From: Streptomyces dangxiongensis
Lineage (GTDB): Bacteria > Actinomycetota > Actinomycetes > Streptomycetales > Streptomycetaceae
Direction of reading: 5' to 3'
DNA: 64,000 nucleotides
Assembly (NCBI RefSeq): GCF_003675325.1
Contig: NZ_CP033073.1
Coordinates: forward strand, 3,286,001 to 3,350,000
Made by a program: the position numbers and the translations under genes. Shown here piece after piece: positions 16,186-26,396 of the stretch (the first letter of the stretch is position 1; each line of letters starts with the position of its first letter). The notes below the pieces were generated by a model. It was not told where the DNA came from, searched no databases, and saw only the letters and a program-made list of their open reading frames with translations.

Positions 16186-16244
16186 CGTGTGGCGGCGCCA
16201 GGATTCGAACCTGGGAAGGCTGAGCCGGCAGATTTACAGTCTGC
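16186..16244. repeat. Attachment-site repeat (proximal copy, inside tRNA-Tyr)
   Basis: 59 bp identical to 7966-8024. It contributes the 3' 55 nt of the intact tRNA-Tyr, so integration restored the tRNA gene. Confidence 0.92.
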
Positions 16245-16271
16245 TCCCTTTGGCCGCTCGGGCACACCGCC
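16190..16271 (-). tRNA. tRNA-Tyr (anticodon GTA)
   Basis: An 82-nt class II tRNA on the minus strand with a long variable arm. Acceptor GGCGGTG pairs with CGCCGCC (one G-U), the anticodon loop has GTA, the T loop is TTCGAAT, and the discriminator is A. It is the integration target of the island at 7966-16244. Confidence 0.96.
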
Positions 16272-16497
16272 GGGGTTGTGCTGCCGTTCGCACCCGCTTT
16301 CGGCGGTGCTCCCCGGCAACGACGTAAACAATACCCGATGCGTGGGGGTGGTTCGCCACCCGATTGATCGCCACGTCTCGGGCCACGGGGTGGCTAGGCT
16401 GGTGCGGATGCGGCCCGGTGCCCACCGGGCCCGGCGGTCGCCGCCGCGCACGCCGGCACGCATCCGATACGCACCCCGATACAAGGAGCCACAGGAC

Positions 16498-16986
16498 ATG
16501 GCCGACTCCAGTTTCGACATCGTCTCGAAGGTCGAGCGGCAGGAGGTCGACAACGCCCTCAACCAGGCCGCCAAGGAGATCTCGCAGCGCTACGACTTCA
16601 AGGGCGTGGGCGCCTCGATCGCGTGGTCGGGTGACAAGATCCTCATGGAGGCGAACTCCGAGGACCGGGTGAAGGCCGTCCTCGACGTCTTCCAGTCCAA
16701 GCTGGTCAAGCGCGGCATCTCCCTGAAGGCGCTGGATGCGGGCGAGCCGCAGCTCTCCGGCAAGGAGTACAAGATCTTCGCGTCGATCGAGGAGGGCATC
16801 TCCCAGGACAACGCGAAGAAGGTGGCGAAGATCATCCGCGATGAGGGCCCGAAGGGCGTGAAGGCCCAGGTCCAGGGGGAGGAGCTGCGGGTCAGCTCCA
16901 AGAGCCGCGACGACCTTCAGACCGTGATCGCCCTGCTGAAGGGCAAGGACTTCGACTTCGCGCTCCAGTTCGTGAACTACCGGTAG
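16498..16986 (+). CDS. YajQ family nucleotide-binding protein
   Basis: 162 residues from the ATG at 16498 (AGGAG upstream), the normal length. The start [24 protein letters not shown] and the central RYDFKG are hallmark YajQ sequences; the fold is two ferredoxin-like domains. Homologues bind nucleotides, and in Xanthomonas a YajQ protein binds c-di-GMP, but its role in Streptomyces is not settled. A strong hairpin follows. Confidence 0.95.
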   Translation: MADSSFDIVSKVERQEVDNALNQAAKEISQRYDFKGVGASIAWSGDKILMEANSEDRVKAVLDVFQSKLVKRGISLKALDAGEPQLSGKEYKIFASIEEGISQDNAKKVAKIIRDEGPKGVKAQVQGEELRVSSKSRDDLQTVIALLKGKDFDFALQFVNYR

Positions 16987-17003
16987 GCCGGGGACGACGA
17001 AGA

Positions 17004-17037
17004 GGAAGGGCGGGCACCCGTGGGTGCCCGCCCTTCC
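17004..17037. terminator. Bidirectional terminator after yajQ
   Basis: A perfect 16-bp inverted repeat, 17004-17019 with 17022-17037, between the convergent yajQ and the GlsB-type gene. Confidence 0.85.
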
Positions 17038-17054
17038 GTGCTGTCGTGCCGTGC

Positions 17055-17321
17055 TCAGTCCCGTGAGTTGCCGAACAGCAGGCGGTAGACGATCAGCAGT
17101 ACCAGGGAGCCGCCGATGGCCGCCGCCCAGGTTGCGCCGTCATAGAAGTGCTTGCTGATCGGGTGGTCGAGCCAGCGGGAGGAGATCCAGCCGCCGAGGA
17201 AGGCGCCCGCGATGCCGATGAGGGTCGTACCGATGAAGCCGCCGGGGTCGCGGCCCGGCAGGAGGACCTTGGCGATGGCTCCGGCCAGCAGTCCGAGGAT
17301 GATCCAACCGATGATGCCCAT
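17055..17321 (-). CDS. GlsB/YeaQ/YmgE family small membrane protein
   Basis: 88 residues from the ATG at 17321. Three hydrophobic segments are separated by the family motif LPGRDPGGFIGTTLIGIAGA. This is the transglycosylase-associated/GlsB family of stress-related membrane proteins, whose exact activity is unknown. It converges with yajQ, sharing the terminator at 17004-17037. Confidence 0.88.
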   Translation of the reverse strand: MGIIGWIILGLLAGAIAKVLLPGRDPGGFIGTTLIGIAGAFLGGWISSRWLDHPISKHFYDGATWAAAIGGSLVLLIVYRLLFGNSRD

Positions 17322-17475
17322 GCCGTGAACCTGCCCTTCCGCGCTGTGTCCGCACGGTCCGGCCCCCGGGTTCGTGCCGAGGACGGCTGTGCGCCGCGCG
17401 CGTGTTCGTGCCGTGTCGGTGAAGAGGACGTCACGGGACCGTCCGGCGGTTGCCGCGATCAGTAGGGTGCGGCGC

Positions 17476-18729
17476 ATGACACGTACCGGGCCCGGTCTGC
17501 GCCGCACCCTGGGCGTGCGGGACGCCGTGGTGGTGGGCCTGGGCGCCATGGTCGGCGCCGGTGTCTTCTCGGCGCTGGGACCCGCCGCGCGGGCTGCCGG
17601 GCCGGGGCTGCTGCCCGGACTGGCCGTCGCCGCCGCGGTGGCCTACTGCAACGCCATGTCCTCGGCCCGGCTCGCCGCCCGCCATCCGGCGTCGGGCGGG
17701 ACGTACGTGTACGGCAGGGAGCGGCTCGGCGCCTTCTGGGGGTATCTCGCCGGCTGGGCGTTCGTGGTCGGCAAGACGGCCTCCTGCGCGGCCATGGCGC
17801 TCACCGTGGGCGTGTACCTCTGGCCGGGTCAGGCGCACGTGGTGGCGGCCGCGGCCGTGGTGGTGCTGACGGCCGTGAACTACGGCGGTGTCCAGAAGTC
17901 GGCGTGGCTGACGCGGGTGATCGTGACGGTCGTGCTCGCCGTGCTGGCGGCCGTGGTCGTCGTGTGCCTCGCCTCCGGCCGCGCCGACGCCGGCCGGCTG
18001 GCCGTCGGTCTCCCGTCGGGGGCCGGCGGGGTGCTCCGGGCGGCCGGGCTGCTGTTCTTCGCGTTCGCCGGGTACGCGCGGATCGCCACGCTCGGGGAGG
18101 AGGTGCGCGATCCGGCGCGCACGATCCCGCGGGCGGTCCCGTCGGCCCTCGGGATCGCCCTGGCGGTGTACGCGTGCGTGGCGGTCGCGGTGCTCGCCGT
18201 CCTCGGTGCGGCCCGGCTCGGGCAGGCCACCGCGCCGCTGGCCGACGCGGTGCGGGCGGCCGGGGTGCCGGGGCTCGTCCCGGTGGTGCGGGCCGGGGCG
18301 GCGCTCGCCGCGCTGGGCTCGCTGCTGTCGCTGGTTCTCGGTGTGTCCCGTACGACGCTCGCCATGGCCCGGGACGGGCACCTGCCGGGCGCGCTGGCGG
18401 CCGTGCATCCGCGCTTCGGGGTGCCGCACCGGGCGGAGCCGGCCGTGGGCGCGGTGGTGGCCGTACTGGCCGCGACGGTGGACGTGCGCGGCGCGATCGG
18501 GTTCTCGTCCTTCGGCGTGCTGGCCTACTACGCCGTCGCCAACGCCTCGGCCTGGACGCTGAGCCGGGCTCCGCTGTCGCGTGTGGTGCCGGCGGCGGGT
18601 CTGCTGGGCTGCGCCCTGCTGGCGTGCGCGCTGCCCGTGGTGTCGGTGGCCGTGGGCGCCGGGGTGCTCCTGGCGGGCGCGGCGGCCTACGTCGTACAGC
18701 GCCGGTGGGCGGGCGGGCGCGGACCGTGA
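17476..18729 (+). CDS. APC-superfamily amino acid permease
   Basis: 417 residues from the ATG at 17476. About 12 hydrophobic segments are visible. Helix 1 carries the APC signature GLGAMVGAGVFSALGPAA, and SGGTYVYGRERLG plus EEVRDPARTIPRA are typical loops of this family. It is a cytoplasmic-membrane uptake or exchange carrier for amino acids or related amines; the substrate is not determinable. It stands alone and is divergent from the GlsB-type gene, with a 154-bp spacer. Confidence 0.88.
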   Translation: MTRTGPGLRRTLGVRDAVVVGLGAMVGAGVFSALGPAARAAGPGLLPGLAVAAAVAYCNAMSSARLAARHPASGGTYVYGRERLGAFWGYLAGWAFVVGKTASCAAMALTVGVYLWPGQAHVVAAAAVVVLTAVNYGGVQKSAWLTRVIVTVVLAVLAAVVVVCLASGRADAGRLAVGLPSGAGGVLRAAGLLFFAFAGYARIATLGEEVRDPARTIPRAVPSALGIALAVYACVAVAVLAVLGAARLGQATAPLADAVRAAGVPGLVPVVRAGAALAALGSLLSLVLGVSRTTLAMARDGHLPGALAAVHPRFGVPHRAEPAVGAVVAVLAATVDVRGAIGFSSFGVLAYYAVANASAWTLSRAPLSRVVPAAGLLGCALLACALPVVSVAVGAGVLLAGAAAYVVQRRWAGGRGP

Positions 18730-18784
18730 CACGCCGTCAGCGCGCCTGGCGGGCCGCCTGGCGGAGCTGCGGCGACGGTGTCGG

Positions 18785-19178
18785 TCAGCGGGCGGCGAAC
18801 GGCTCGTCGGTGCGGACGATGTCGCGGCCCAGCGGCAGCAGGGAGACCGGGATCAGTTTGAAGTTGGCGATGCCGAACGGGATGCCGATGACCGTGACGC
18901 ACAGGGCGATGCCGGTGGCGATGTGGGCGAGGGCCAGCCACCAGCCGGCCAGGAGCAGCCACAGGACGTTGCCGACGCAGGAGGGGGGCGCCCGCGTCGC
19001 GGCGCTCGACCGTGGTGTACCCGAACGGCCAGAGGGCGTAGACGCCGATGCGGAACGCGGCGACGCCGAAGGGGATGCCGATGACCGTGACGCACAGCAG
19101 GACGCCGGCGAGCACGTAGCCGAGGAACAGCCAGAAGCCGCTCAGGACGAGCCAGATGACGTTCATGATGGTCTTCAC
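18785..19178 (-). pseudogene. YccF-domain membrane protein, frameshifted
   Basis: The N-terminal half, from a GTG at 19178, is a clear YccF ([48 protein letters not shown]). After residue ~61 the frame goes wrong at a run of six Gs (18983-18988). Removing one base restores the second YccF copy (VLWLLLAGWWLALAHIATGIA, then IPFGIANFKL) and a stop at 18785. So either a recent mutation or a sequencing error. Its GTG overlaps the htpX stop (GTGA), indicating translational coupling. Confidence 0.8.
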
Positions 19179-20035
19179 TGACGGCCTGCCAACTTCTCGA
19201 GCCGGGCGATGCGCTCCGCCATCGGGGGATGCGTGGAGAACATCTTGGACAGCCCCTGGCCCGGGCGGAAGGGGTTGGCGATCATCATGTGGCTCGCCGT
19301 CTCGATCCGGGGCTCGGGGGGCAGCGGAAGCTGCTTGGTGCCGCTCTCCAGCTTGCGCAGGGCGCGGGCGAGGGCGAGCGGGTCACCGGTTAGCTGGGCG
19401 CCCGAGGCATCCGCCTCGTACTCGCGGGAGCGGCTGACGGCCAACTGGATCAGGGTGGCGGCGAGCGGCCCGAGGATCATGATCAGCAGCATGCCGAGCA
19501 GGCCGGGACCGTCGTCGTCGTCCGACCGGCCGATCGGGATCAGCCAGGCGAAGTTGACCAGGAACATGATCACCGAGGCGAGGGCGCCGGCGACCGAGGA
19601 GATGAGGATGTCCCGGTTGTAGACGTGGCTCAGCTCGTGGCCGATGACGCCGCGCAGTTCGCGCTCGTCCAGCAGGCGCAGGATGCCGTCGGTGCAGCAC
19701 ACGGCCGCGTTGCGCGGGTTGCGGCCGGTCGCGAAGGCGTTGGGGGCTTCTGTCGGCGAGATGTACAGCCGGGGCATGGGCTGGCGGGCCTGCGTGGACA
19801 GCTCGCGCACCATGCGGTACAGCGCCGGGGCCTCGAACTCGCTGACCGGGCGGGCGCGCATCGCGCGGAGCGCCAGCTTGTCGCTGTTCCAGTACGCGTA
19901 AGCGTTCGTACCCAGGGCGACGAGGACCGCGACGATCAGTCCGGCGCGTCCGAAGAAGCTGCCGATGACGATGATGAGTGCGGACAGTCCCCCGAGGAGT
20001 ACGGCGGTCCTGAGCCCGTTGTGCCGGCGGTGCAC
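19175..20035 (-). CDS. htpX: Membrane zinc metalloprotease HtpX (M48)
   Basis: 286 residues from a GTG at 20035 with GGAGGG 7 nt upstream. Two N-terminal helices (about 10-45) and two central ones bracket the active site. Zinc motif HELSH is at 133-137 and the third ligand is in REYEAD at about 204-209; [19 protein letters not shown] precedes the site as in HtpX. It degrades misfolded membrane proteins. The stop overlaps the start of yccF by GTGA, so the two form a small operon. Confidence 0.93.
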   Translation of the reverse strand: MHRRHNGLRTAVLLGGLSALIIVIGSFFGRAGLIVAVLVALGTNAYAYWNSDKLALRAMRARPVSEFEAPALYRMVRELSTQARQPMPRLYISPTEAPNAFATGRNPRNAAVCCTDGILRLLDERELRGVIGHELSHVYNRDILISSVAGALASVIMFLVNFAWLIPIGRSDDDDGPGLLGMLLIMILGPLAATLIQLAVSRSREYEADASGAQLTGDPLALARALRKLESGTKQLPLPPEPRIETASHMMIANPFRPGQGLSKMFSTHPPMAERIARLEKLAGRQ

Positions 20036-20225
20036 GGTGCGCCCTCCAAGTCGTACAGCGGGGAACACTCTGATCCAGTGGACCCTCCCGCTGGTGACAA
20101 CGCCAGGCGGCTGTCGCGAGTTCCCCGGTGCCTGCGGCGGCACGCGTCGGCCGTACGGGTGGCGGGCCGGTACGGCGTGGCGCGCGCGAGGCGGCACGAG
20201 TGCCCCGCGCGCGCGTGGCGACTCC

Positions 20226-21749
20226 TCAGAAAAGTCCGGTGGCCGCGAAACGGAGGACCGCCTGCGGTGCTCCGGACAGGGCGACGCCGAGCATTCCGGT
20301 GAGGGCGATGGCGGCCGTGAGGGGGGCCGGGACGCGGTGCCGCGTGGGCTCGCCCTCGGGGGCGCGGAACAGCAGGGCCGTCCACTGGAGGTAGTAGAAG
20401 AGGGCGATGACGACGTTGACGGCCATGACGACGGCGAGCCAGCCGAGGCCCGCGTCGACGGCCGCCGAGAACACGGTGACCTTGGCGAACAGGCCGATGA
20501 CGCCCGGCGGCAGCCCGGCCAGGCACAGCAGGAAGAAGGCCAGGAGCAGCGCGGTGAGCGGGTTGGTGGCGTACAGGCCCCGGTAGTCGCTGATCCGGTT
20601 CAGGACGCGGCCGCGGCCCACCAGGGCGGCCACCGCGAAGGCACCGAGGTTCACGGCGGCGTACATCAGGGCGTACGCGACCGTGGAACCGATCGCCTTC
20701 TCGGGGTCCTCGGTGTATCCGGCGGCGGCGATCGGCACCAGCAGGTAGCCGGCCTGGCCGACGGAGGACCAGGCGAGCAGCCGTACGGCGCTGTACGCGC
20801 GCGTGGCCTGCTGGCGCAGGGCGGCGACGTTGCCGACGGTCATGGTGAGGGCGGCCAGGACGGCGAGCGCGGGCCCCCAGACGTCGGCGTACGACGGGAA
20901 CGCGACGACGGTGACGAGGATGAGCCCGGAGAAGCCGACGGCCTTGCCGACGACCGAGAGGTAGGCGGCGACGGGCAGCGGGGCGCCCACGTAGGTGTCG
21001 GGCACCCAGAAGTGGAAGGGGACGGCGGCCGTCTTGAAGGCGAAGCCGACGAGGGTGAGGACCACGCCGGTCCGGGCGAGGGTGTGCAGCTGCCCGTCGA
21101 CGAGCGGCAGCCGCTGGGCGATCTGGGTGAGGTAGAGGGTGCCGGTGGAGGCGTAGACGAAGCTGACGCCCATCAGGCTGACCGCGGTGGCGGTGACCGA
21201 GGACAGGAAGAACTTCAGGGCGGCCTCGGAGGACCGCTTGTCGCCGTGCCGGATGCCGACGAGCGCGAACGCGGGCAGGGAGGCGACCTCCAGGGCGACG
21301 ATCAGGGTGGCCAGGTCGCGGGAGGCGGGCAGCAGGGCGGCACCGGCGGAGGAGGACAGCAGCAGGAACCAGAACTCGCCCGCCGGGACGCGCCGCCGCT
21401 CGTCGTCCAGGTGGGTGACGGAGAGCAGGGCCGCGAGCAGGGCGCCGCCGAGGACGAGGAACTGGATGACGAGGGTGAACCGGTCGGCGGTGTAGCTGCA
21501 CGCGCGCGCGTGGCCGCCCGTGCAGAAGGTGCCGCGGTCGCCGTCCAGGAGGGGCAGGAGCAGCAGGGCCGCCGCGGCGAGCCCCGCGACGGACACCCAG
21601 CCGAGGACGGCCTTGCGGGACTCGGGCAGGAACAGGTCGGCGACGAGGACGCCGAGGGCGACGACCGCGGTGACGACGGGCGGGGCGACGGCGAGCCAGT
21701 CGACGGACTGGACCACCGACTGGGCGAGCGGCTGGGCCAGGGCGCTCAT
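20226..21749 (-). CDS. nuoN: Complex I membrane subunit N, second (partial) nuo cluster
   Basis: 507 residues, about 14 helices, an antiporter-like proton-pumping subunit. The conserved Glu in helix 5 ([16 protein letters not shown]) and the Lys in [18 protein letters not shown] are present, so the pump half-channels look intact. It starts in ATGA overlap with the nuoM stop and is the last gene of the ten-gene operon running nuoA to nuoN on this strand. It is clearly divergent from the canonical NuoN at 57047-58696. Confidence 0.93.
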   Translation of the reverse strand: MSALAQPLAQSVVQSVDWLAVAPPVVTAVVALGVLVADLFLPESRKAVLGWVSVAGLAAAALLLLPLLDGDRGTFCTGGHARACSYTADRFTLVIQFLVLGGALLAALLSVTHLDDERRRVPAGEFWFLLLSSSAGAALLPASRDLATLIVALEVASLPAFALVGIRHGDKRSSEAALKFFLSSVTATAVSLMGVSFVYASTGTLYLTQIAQRLPLVDGQLHTLARTGVVLTLVGFAFKTAAVPFHFWVPDTYVGAPLPVAAYLSVVGKAVGFSGLILVTVVAFPSYADVWGPALAVLAALTMTVGNVAALRQQATRAYSAVRLLAWSSVGQAGYLLVPIAAAGYTEDPEKAIGSTVAYALMYAAVNLGAFAVAALVGRGRVLNRISDYRGLYATNPLTALLLAFFLLCLAGLPPGVIGLFAKVTVFSAAVDAGLGWLAVVMAVNVVIALFYYLQWTALLFRAPEGEPTRHRVPAPLTAAIALTGMLGVALSGAPQAVLRFAATGLF

Positions 21750-23320
21750 CGGGTGCCTCCTGCGAGGAGCTGCTGCACGGCCGGGTCGGTGAGGCCGAGC
21801 AGGGCCCTCGGCCACAGTCCGGCGACGACGGTGAGGGTGACGAGCGGGGTCCAGGCGGCGAACTCGTACCCGTGGACGTCGGCGAGCCGCGGGACCTCCC
21901 GCTCGGCGCCGCCCATGCAGACGCGGCGGACCACGATCAGCATGTACGCGGCGGTGAGCAGGGTGCCGAACGCGCCGATCGCCATGAAGGTGAGGAAGGC
22001 CGGCCGGCTGAGGCCTGCGGCGGGCCGGAACGACCCGAAGAGCGCGAGCATCTCGCCCCAGAACCCGGCGAGGCCGGGCAGGCCGAGGGAGGCGACCGCG
22101 CCGAAGGCCAGCAGACCGCCCAGACGCGGTGCCCTGCCGTACAGCGCGGCACCGGTTCCCTGGGCGAGGGTGTCGAGGTCGGTGGTGCCGGTGCGGTCCT
22201 TCAACCCGCCGACCAGGAAGAACAGCAGGCCGGTGATGAGGCCGTGGGCGATGTTGGCGAACAGGGCGCCGTTCACCCCGGTCGGGGTCATGGTGGCGAT
22301 GCCGAGCAGGACGAAGCCCATGTGGCCGACGGAGGAGTAGGCGATGAGGCGTTTGAGGTCGCCCTTCGCGCCTCGCCTGGCGAGGGCCAGGCAGGCCAGG
22401 GATCCGTAGATGATCCCGACGACGGCGAACGCGGCGAGGTACGGCGCGAAGGTGTGGAAGCCGTGCGGGGCCACCGGCAGGAGAATCCGGACGAAACCGT
22501 ACGTACCCATCTTCAACAGGACACCGGCCAGCAGGACGGAGCCGACGGTCGGCGCGGCGGTGTGGGCATCGGGCAGCCAACTGTGCAGCGGCCACATCGG
22601 CGTCTTCACCGCGAGCCCGATCCCGATCGCCAGAACGGCGATGACCTGCACGGACGCGGTCAGCGACCGGCCGTTGTCAGTGGCGAGTGCCACCATGTCG
22701 AATGTGCCCGCCTTGATCCCGATCAGGAGCAGGCCGAGCAGCATGACGACGGAACCGAGCAGCGTGAACAGGATGAACTTCCACGCGGCCCGGGCCCGGT
22801 CCCCGCCGCCCCAGCGGGCGATGAGGAAGTACATCGGGATGAGCACCATCTCGAACGCGAGGAAGAACAACAGCAGATCGAGGACGGCGAAGGTCGCGAG
22901 GGTGCCGGACTCGAGCAGGAGCAGGAGCGCGACGTACGCCTTCGGGGACGGGCCCGACGGCGGCTTGGAGTAGGAGTACAGCGCGCAGAGGAAGGTCAGC
23001 AGCGCGGTCAGGACCAGAAGGGGGAGGGAGATGCCGTCGGTGCCGAGGTGGATCCGCACGTCGAGGGCGGGGATCCAGCTGATGTCGGTCGTGGCCTGCA
23101 TCTTCGACGGGTGGTCGTGGTCGAAGCCGAGCGCGAGGACGACCGCGGCGACGAGGATCACGCCGGTGACGGTCACGCCGTGCCGGAGCACGGCCTGCTC
23201 GGGTGACTTCCCCTTCAGTCCGGGCGGTGCCGGGAGGAGGGCGGCGACGGCGCCGAGGAGCGGGCCGGCGACGACGAATGCCAGAAGGAACTGCATCACG
23301 GATTCGTTGATATCGAGCAC
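21746..23320 (-). CDS. nuoM: Complex I membrane subunit M, second nuo cluster
   Basis: 524 residues from a GTG at 23320 (ATG 23296 is also possible). It is an antiporter-like subunit with helix-5 Glu in FEMVLIPMYFLIARWGG and the Lys-containing AVKTPMWPLHSWLPDAHTAAP. The LLKMGTYG segment follows the usual NuoM pattern more closely than the other NuoM in this window does. It is spaced 6 bp from nuoL and overlaps nuoN by ATGA. Confidence 0.93.
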   Translation of the reverse strand: MLDINESVMQFLLAFVVAGPLLGAVAALLPAPPGLKGKSPEQAVLRHGVTVTGVILVAAVVLALGFDHDHPSKMQATTDISWIPALDVRIHLGTDGISLPLLVLTALLTFLCALYSYSKPPSGPSPKAYVALLLLLESGTLATFAVLDLLLFFLAFEMVLIPMYFLIARWGGGDRARAAWKFILFTLLGSVVMLLGLLLIGIKAGTFDMVALATDNGRSLTASVQVIAVLAIGIGLAVKTPMWPLHSWLPDAHTAAPTVGSVLLAGVLLKMGTYGFVRILLPVAPHGFHTFAPYLAAFAVVGIIYGSLACLALARRGAKGDLKRLIAYSSVGHMGFVLLGIATMTPTGVNGALFANIAHGLITGLLFFLVGGLKDRTGTTDLDTLAQGTGAALYGRAPRLGGLLAFGAVASLGLPGLAGFWGEMLALFGSFRPAAGLSRPAFLTFMAIGAFGTLLTAAYMLIVVRRVCMGGAEREVPRLADVHGYEFAAWTPLVTLTVVAGLWPRALLGLTDPAVQQLLAGGTR

Positions 23321-23326
23321 GCCTGC

Positions 23327-25321
23327 TCACGCTCCCGAGGCGACGAGGAGGACGGCGACCGCCAGGACGACGGTGCCGGCGAGCAGCGCGCTCACGTAGG
23401 TCTGCACATTGCCCGTCTGGGTCCGCCGTACGGCGGACCCGAGCAGCCGGGGCAGGGCGGCGGCGCCGCGTACGTAGGTGTCGAGGACCTCGCGGTCGAG
23501 GAAGCGGACGAGGCGCGCCCCGGCCTGCACCGGGCGGACGAACAGCGCCGTGTACACGGCGTCCAGGTGGAAGCCGTCGGCCGCGTGCCGGTGCAGCGGG
23601 CCGAGCAGCAGCCGCCCGGGGTCGGCCGGGTCGAAGGCCTGGGCGATGTCGCCGTAGGCCGGTTCGTGGGTGGCGATGGCCTCGGCCTCGACCAGCCCGG
23701 CGTCGCCGGCGGGATGGGCGGCGACGGCGCCCATCGGGATGCGGGCGGCGAGCGCGGCGGTGCGCTGCCAGGCGCCGTAGGTGAGCAGTCCGCCGACCAC
23801 TGCGAGACCGGTGCCGAGGACGGAGGTGAGGAGGGTCGGGGTCAGGTCGCGGCCGTCGAACCAGTCGGGCAGCGCCCGGTAGGCGAGCCCGCCGAAGGCG
23901 AGGGAGGGGATCGCGAGGACCCACAGCACCACGGTCATCGTCAGGGGCTGGCGGCCGTGGTCGGGGGCCTCGGCGCCCCGGCCGCGGAAGGCCAGCAGCC
24001 ACAGCCGGGTGGCGTAGGCCGCGGTCAGCAGGGCGGCGAGCAGGCCGGCGACGAGGACGATCCAGCCGGCGGCGACCGGGGCGTGACCGGTGCGGCCCGA
24101 CGTCACGTGCTCGGCGGCACCGAGGACGGACTCCTTGGAGAAGAAGCCGCTGAAGGGCGGGATCGCGGCGAGCGCGAGCAGCGCCACGGTCATCGTCCAG
24201 TAGGCGTCCGGGACGCGGTCGCGCAGTCCGTGCATGCGGGACATCGCGGCGAGCGAGTTGGTGCCGGCGGCGTGGATGACCACGCCGGCCGCGAGGAACA
24301 GCAGCGCCTTGAAGGCGCCGTGCGCGAGGAGGTGGAAGACGGCGGCGCCGCGGTCGCCGACGGCGAGGGCGCCGGTCATGTAGCCGAGCTGGCCGATCGT
24401 CGAGTAGGCGAGGACGCGCTTGATGTCGTCCTGGGCGAGCGCGGCGAGACCGGAGCCGGTCATCGTGACGGCGGCCATGACGGCGAGGACCACCATCGCG
24501 GCCTGCGAGGCCTCGAAGACCGGGAGGAGACGCGCGACGAAGTAGACACCGGCGGCGACCATCGTCGCGGCGTGGATCAGCGCCGAGACGGGTGTCGGAC
24601 CCGCCATCGCGTCCGGCAGCCAGGTGTGCAGCGGGAACTGCGCCGACTTGCCCGCCACGCCGGCGAGCAGCAGCAGTGCGATCACGGTCGGGTGGTCGAG
24701 GCCCCCGCTCGCGACGGTGGCGAGGACGCGGGTGATGCGGAACGATCCGGCGTCGGTGGCCAGCGCGAACAGGCCGATGAGGAACGGCACGTCACCGAGC
24801 TTGGTGACCAGGAAGGCCTTCAGGGAGGCGGCGCGGGCCTCGGGGGTCTCCCAGTAGTGGCCCACCAGGAAGTAGGAGCAGATGCCCATGACCTCCCAGC
24901 CGACAAGCAGCACGATCAGGTCGCCGGAGTACACGACCAGGAGCATCGCGGAGGTGAAGAGGGAGACCAGAGCGGCGTACGAGGGGTAGCGCGGGTCGTC
25001 GCGCAGGTAGCCCGTCGAGTACGTCTGCACGCAGGCCGCGACGAACGCGACCAGGACGGCGACGAGCGCCGCGAAGCCGTCGATGTGCAGGGCCAGCTCG
25101 ATGGGGACGGAGCCGGTGGGCGTCAGTTCGGTGTGGGCGTCGACGGCCGTTCCGCCGCCCTGGCGCACGGCCACCAGCACGGCCAGCACGAGTGAGGCCA
25201 GCGTCGGCAGCACCGCTAGCGGGCGGACGAAGCCGGGGGCGGTCCGGCCGAGCAGCAGGCCGGCCGCGGCACCGAGGAACGGCAGGAGGGGGACGAGGAC
25301 GGCGAGGGTGGTCGTGGTCAC
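23327..25321 (-). CDS. nuoL: Complex I membrane subunit L, second nuo cluster
   Basis: 664 residues from a GTG at 25321 overlapping the nuoK stop (GTGA). It is the distal antiporter-like subunit: [18 protein letters not shown] carries the helix-5 Glu and [21 protein letters not shown] the pumping Lys region. The C-terminal part continues to the lateral helix and a last membrane segment ([18 protein letters not shown]), so the subunit is full length. Confidence 0.93.
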   Translation of the reverse strand: MTTTTLAVLVPLLPFLGAAAGLLLGRTAPGFVRPLAVLPTLASLVLAVLVAVRQGGGTAVDAHTELTPTGSVPIELALHIDGFAALVAVLVAFVAACVQTYSTGYLRDDPRYPSYAALVSLFTSAMLLVVYSGDLIVLLVGWEVMGICSYFLVGHYWETPEARAASLKAFLVTKLGDVPFLIGLFALATDAGSFRITRVLATVASGGLDHPTVIALLLLAGVAGKSAQFPLHTWLPDAMAGPTPVSALIHAATMVAAGVYFVARLLPVFEASQAAMVVLAVMAAVTMTGSGLAALAQDDIKRVLAYSTIGQLGYMTGALAVGDRGAAVFHLLAHGAFKALLFLAAGVVIHAAGTNSLAAMSRMHGLRDRVPDAYWTMTVALLALAAIPPFSGFFSKESVLGAAEHVTSGRTGHAPVAAGWIVLVAGLLAALLTAAYATRLWLLAFRGRGAEAPDHGRQPLTMTVVLWVLAIPSLAFGGLAYRALPDWFDGRDLTPTLLTSVLGTGLAVVGGLLTYGAWQRTAALAARIPMGAVAAHPAGDAGLVEAEAIATHEPAYGDIAQAFDPADPGRLLLGPLHRHAADGFHLDAVYTALFVRPVQAGARLVRFLDREVLDTYVRGAAALPRLLGSAVRRTQTGNVQTYVSALLAGTVVLAVAVLLVASGA

Positions 25322-25707
25322 GCGGTGGCCTCAGCCTTCTCGCCCGCCGGGCTGCCGGGGCCCCCGGTGCCGGGGCCTTCCGTCCCGGGGCCCTCGGCGG
25401 TGTCGCGGAGCTTGTCGATGTCGGAGGTGCCGCGGTTGCGGTACACGGCCAGCACGATCGCCAGGCCGATGCCGATCTCGGCGGCGGCCACGGCGATGGT
25501 GAACAGGGCCAGCGCCTGGCCGGAGTGCAGGGTGTCCCGCGCGGTCCGGCTGAGCCAGACGTCGAAGGCGACCAGGTTGAGGTTGACGGCGTTGAGCATC
25601 AGCTCGACCGACATCAGGACCAGGATGGCGTTGCGGCGGGCGAGGACGCCGTAGAGGCCGGTGCAGAAGAGGAGGGCGGAGAGCACGGCGGGGTAGGCGA
25701 GGTGCAT
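25318..25707 (-). CDS. nuoK: Complex I membrane subunit K, second nuo cluster
   Basis: 129 residues, longer than the usual ~100 because of a Gly/Pro-rich C-terminal tail ([16 protein letters not shown]). Three helices carry the conserved Glu residues in [17 protein letters not shown] and [14 protein letters not shown]. The ATG at 25707 overlaps the nuoJ stop by one base (TGATG). Confidence 0.93.
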   Translation of the reverse strand: MHLAYPAVLSALLFCTGLYGVLARRNAILVLMSVELMLNAVNLNLVAFDVWLSRTARDTLHSGQALALFTIAVAAAEIGIGLAIVLAVYRNRGTSDIDKLRDTAEGPGTEGPGTGGPGSPAGEKAEATA

Positions 25708-26396
25708 CAGCGGGCGCCTTCCTTCCCGGGAGCGGCAGGTGTCGCGTTCTCGTCCGCGGGGGCGGCGGGTGTCGCCGTCCTGTCCCCGGGGGCCGCGGGT
25801 GGGGCGGTCTCGTCCGTGTCCGTCCTGCGGGAGAGGACGATCGCGCCGACCAGGGCCGCGAGGAGCAGCACGGACAGGGCCTCGAAGGGCAGCACCCAGT
25901 GCCGGAACAGGCTGGAGCCGGTGACCCGGGTGGTTCCGGCGGCCGGGCCGTCCAGGTCGATCCAGGTCGTGCGGAAGGCGTCCACGACGACCCACACCAG
26001 GGCGACGGCGGCGGCGACCGCGACGGCCAGGGCGGCCCAGCGGTTGCCGGAGTCGGCGTCCGGGGAGCGGCCGATGGGGGCCCTGGTGAGCATCAGGCCG
26101 AACAGGAGGAGGACGACGACGGAACCGACGTAGATCAGGACCTGCACCCAGGCGATGAACTCGGCCGTGAGCAGCAGGTACTCCATGGCGAGGCCGCCGA
26201 GCGCGACCACCAGCCACAAGGCGGCGTGCACCAACTGGCGGGTGGTGACGGTGACGAACGCGGCGCCCAGGGTGACCAGGCCGACGAGCAGGAAGGCGAT
26301 CTCGACACCGGCCGGGGACAGGAAGCCGTGCCCGGCCGCGGCGAGGTGCGTGCCGTGTCCGGCCGCCGCGAGGGTCTTGACTGCGGTGAGGCTCAC
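25707..26396 (-). CDS. nuoJ: Complex I membrane subunit J, second nuo cluster
   Basis: 229 residues from a GTG at 26396 in GTGA overlap with nuoI. It has five helices, including the [19 protein letters not shown] stretch that holds the pi-bulge region of helix 3. The C-terminus is a short repetitive Ala/Pro tail ([19 protein letters not shown]) similar in style to the tails of the NuoK and NuoC of this cluster. Confidence 0.92.
   Translation of the reverse strand: MSLTAVKTLAAAGHGTHLAAAGHGFLSPAGVEIAFLLVGLVTLGAAFVTVTTRQLVHAALWLVVALGGLAMEYLLLTAEFIAWVQVLIYVGSVVVLLLFGLMLTRAPIGRSPDADSGNRWAALAVAVAAAVALVWVVVDAFRTTWIDLDGPAAGTTRVTGSSLFRHWVLPFEALSVLLLAALVGAIVLSRRTDTDETAPPAAPGDRTATPAAPADENATPAAPGKEGAR

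Larger units (their letters stand above)
7966..16244. mobile_element. Decayed integrative element in tRNA-Tyr carrying a restriction-modification system
   Basis: About 8.3 kb bounded by identical 59-bp direct repeats (7966-8024 and 16186-16244) that include the tRNA-Tyr 3' part. A tyrosine-recombinase C-terminal fragment lies next to the intact tRNA, the usual place for the integrase. Several genes inside have lower GC and different codon use from the chromosome. No replication, transfer or excisionase genes remain and the integrase is truncated, so it is probably fixed. SLP1 of S. coelicolor is known to use a tRNA-Tyr site. Cargo: two transposase genes, an endonuclease/methyltransferase pair and three unassigned genes. 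Confidence 0.85.

Noticed and set aside
19965..22340. A 791-residue open frame on the + strand
   Set aside because: It is antisense to nuoN and nuoM of the partial cluster, has Asp/Glu/Gly/Arg-rich low-complexity composition typical of high-GC shadows, and no recognisable domain.
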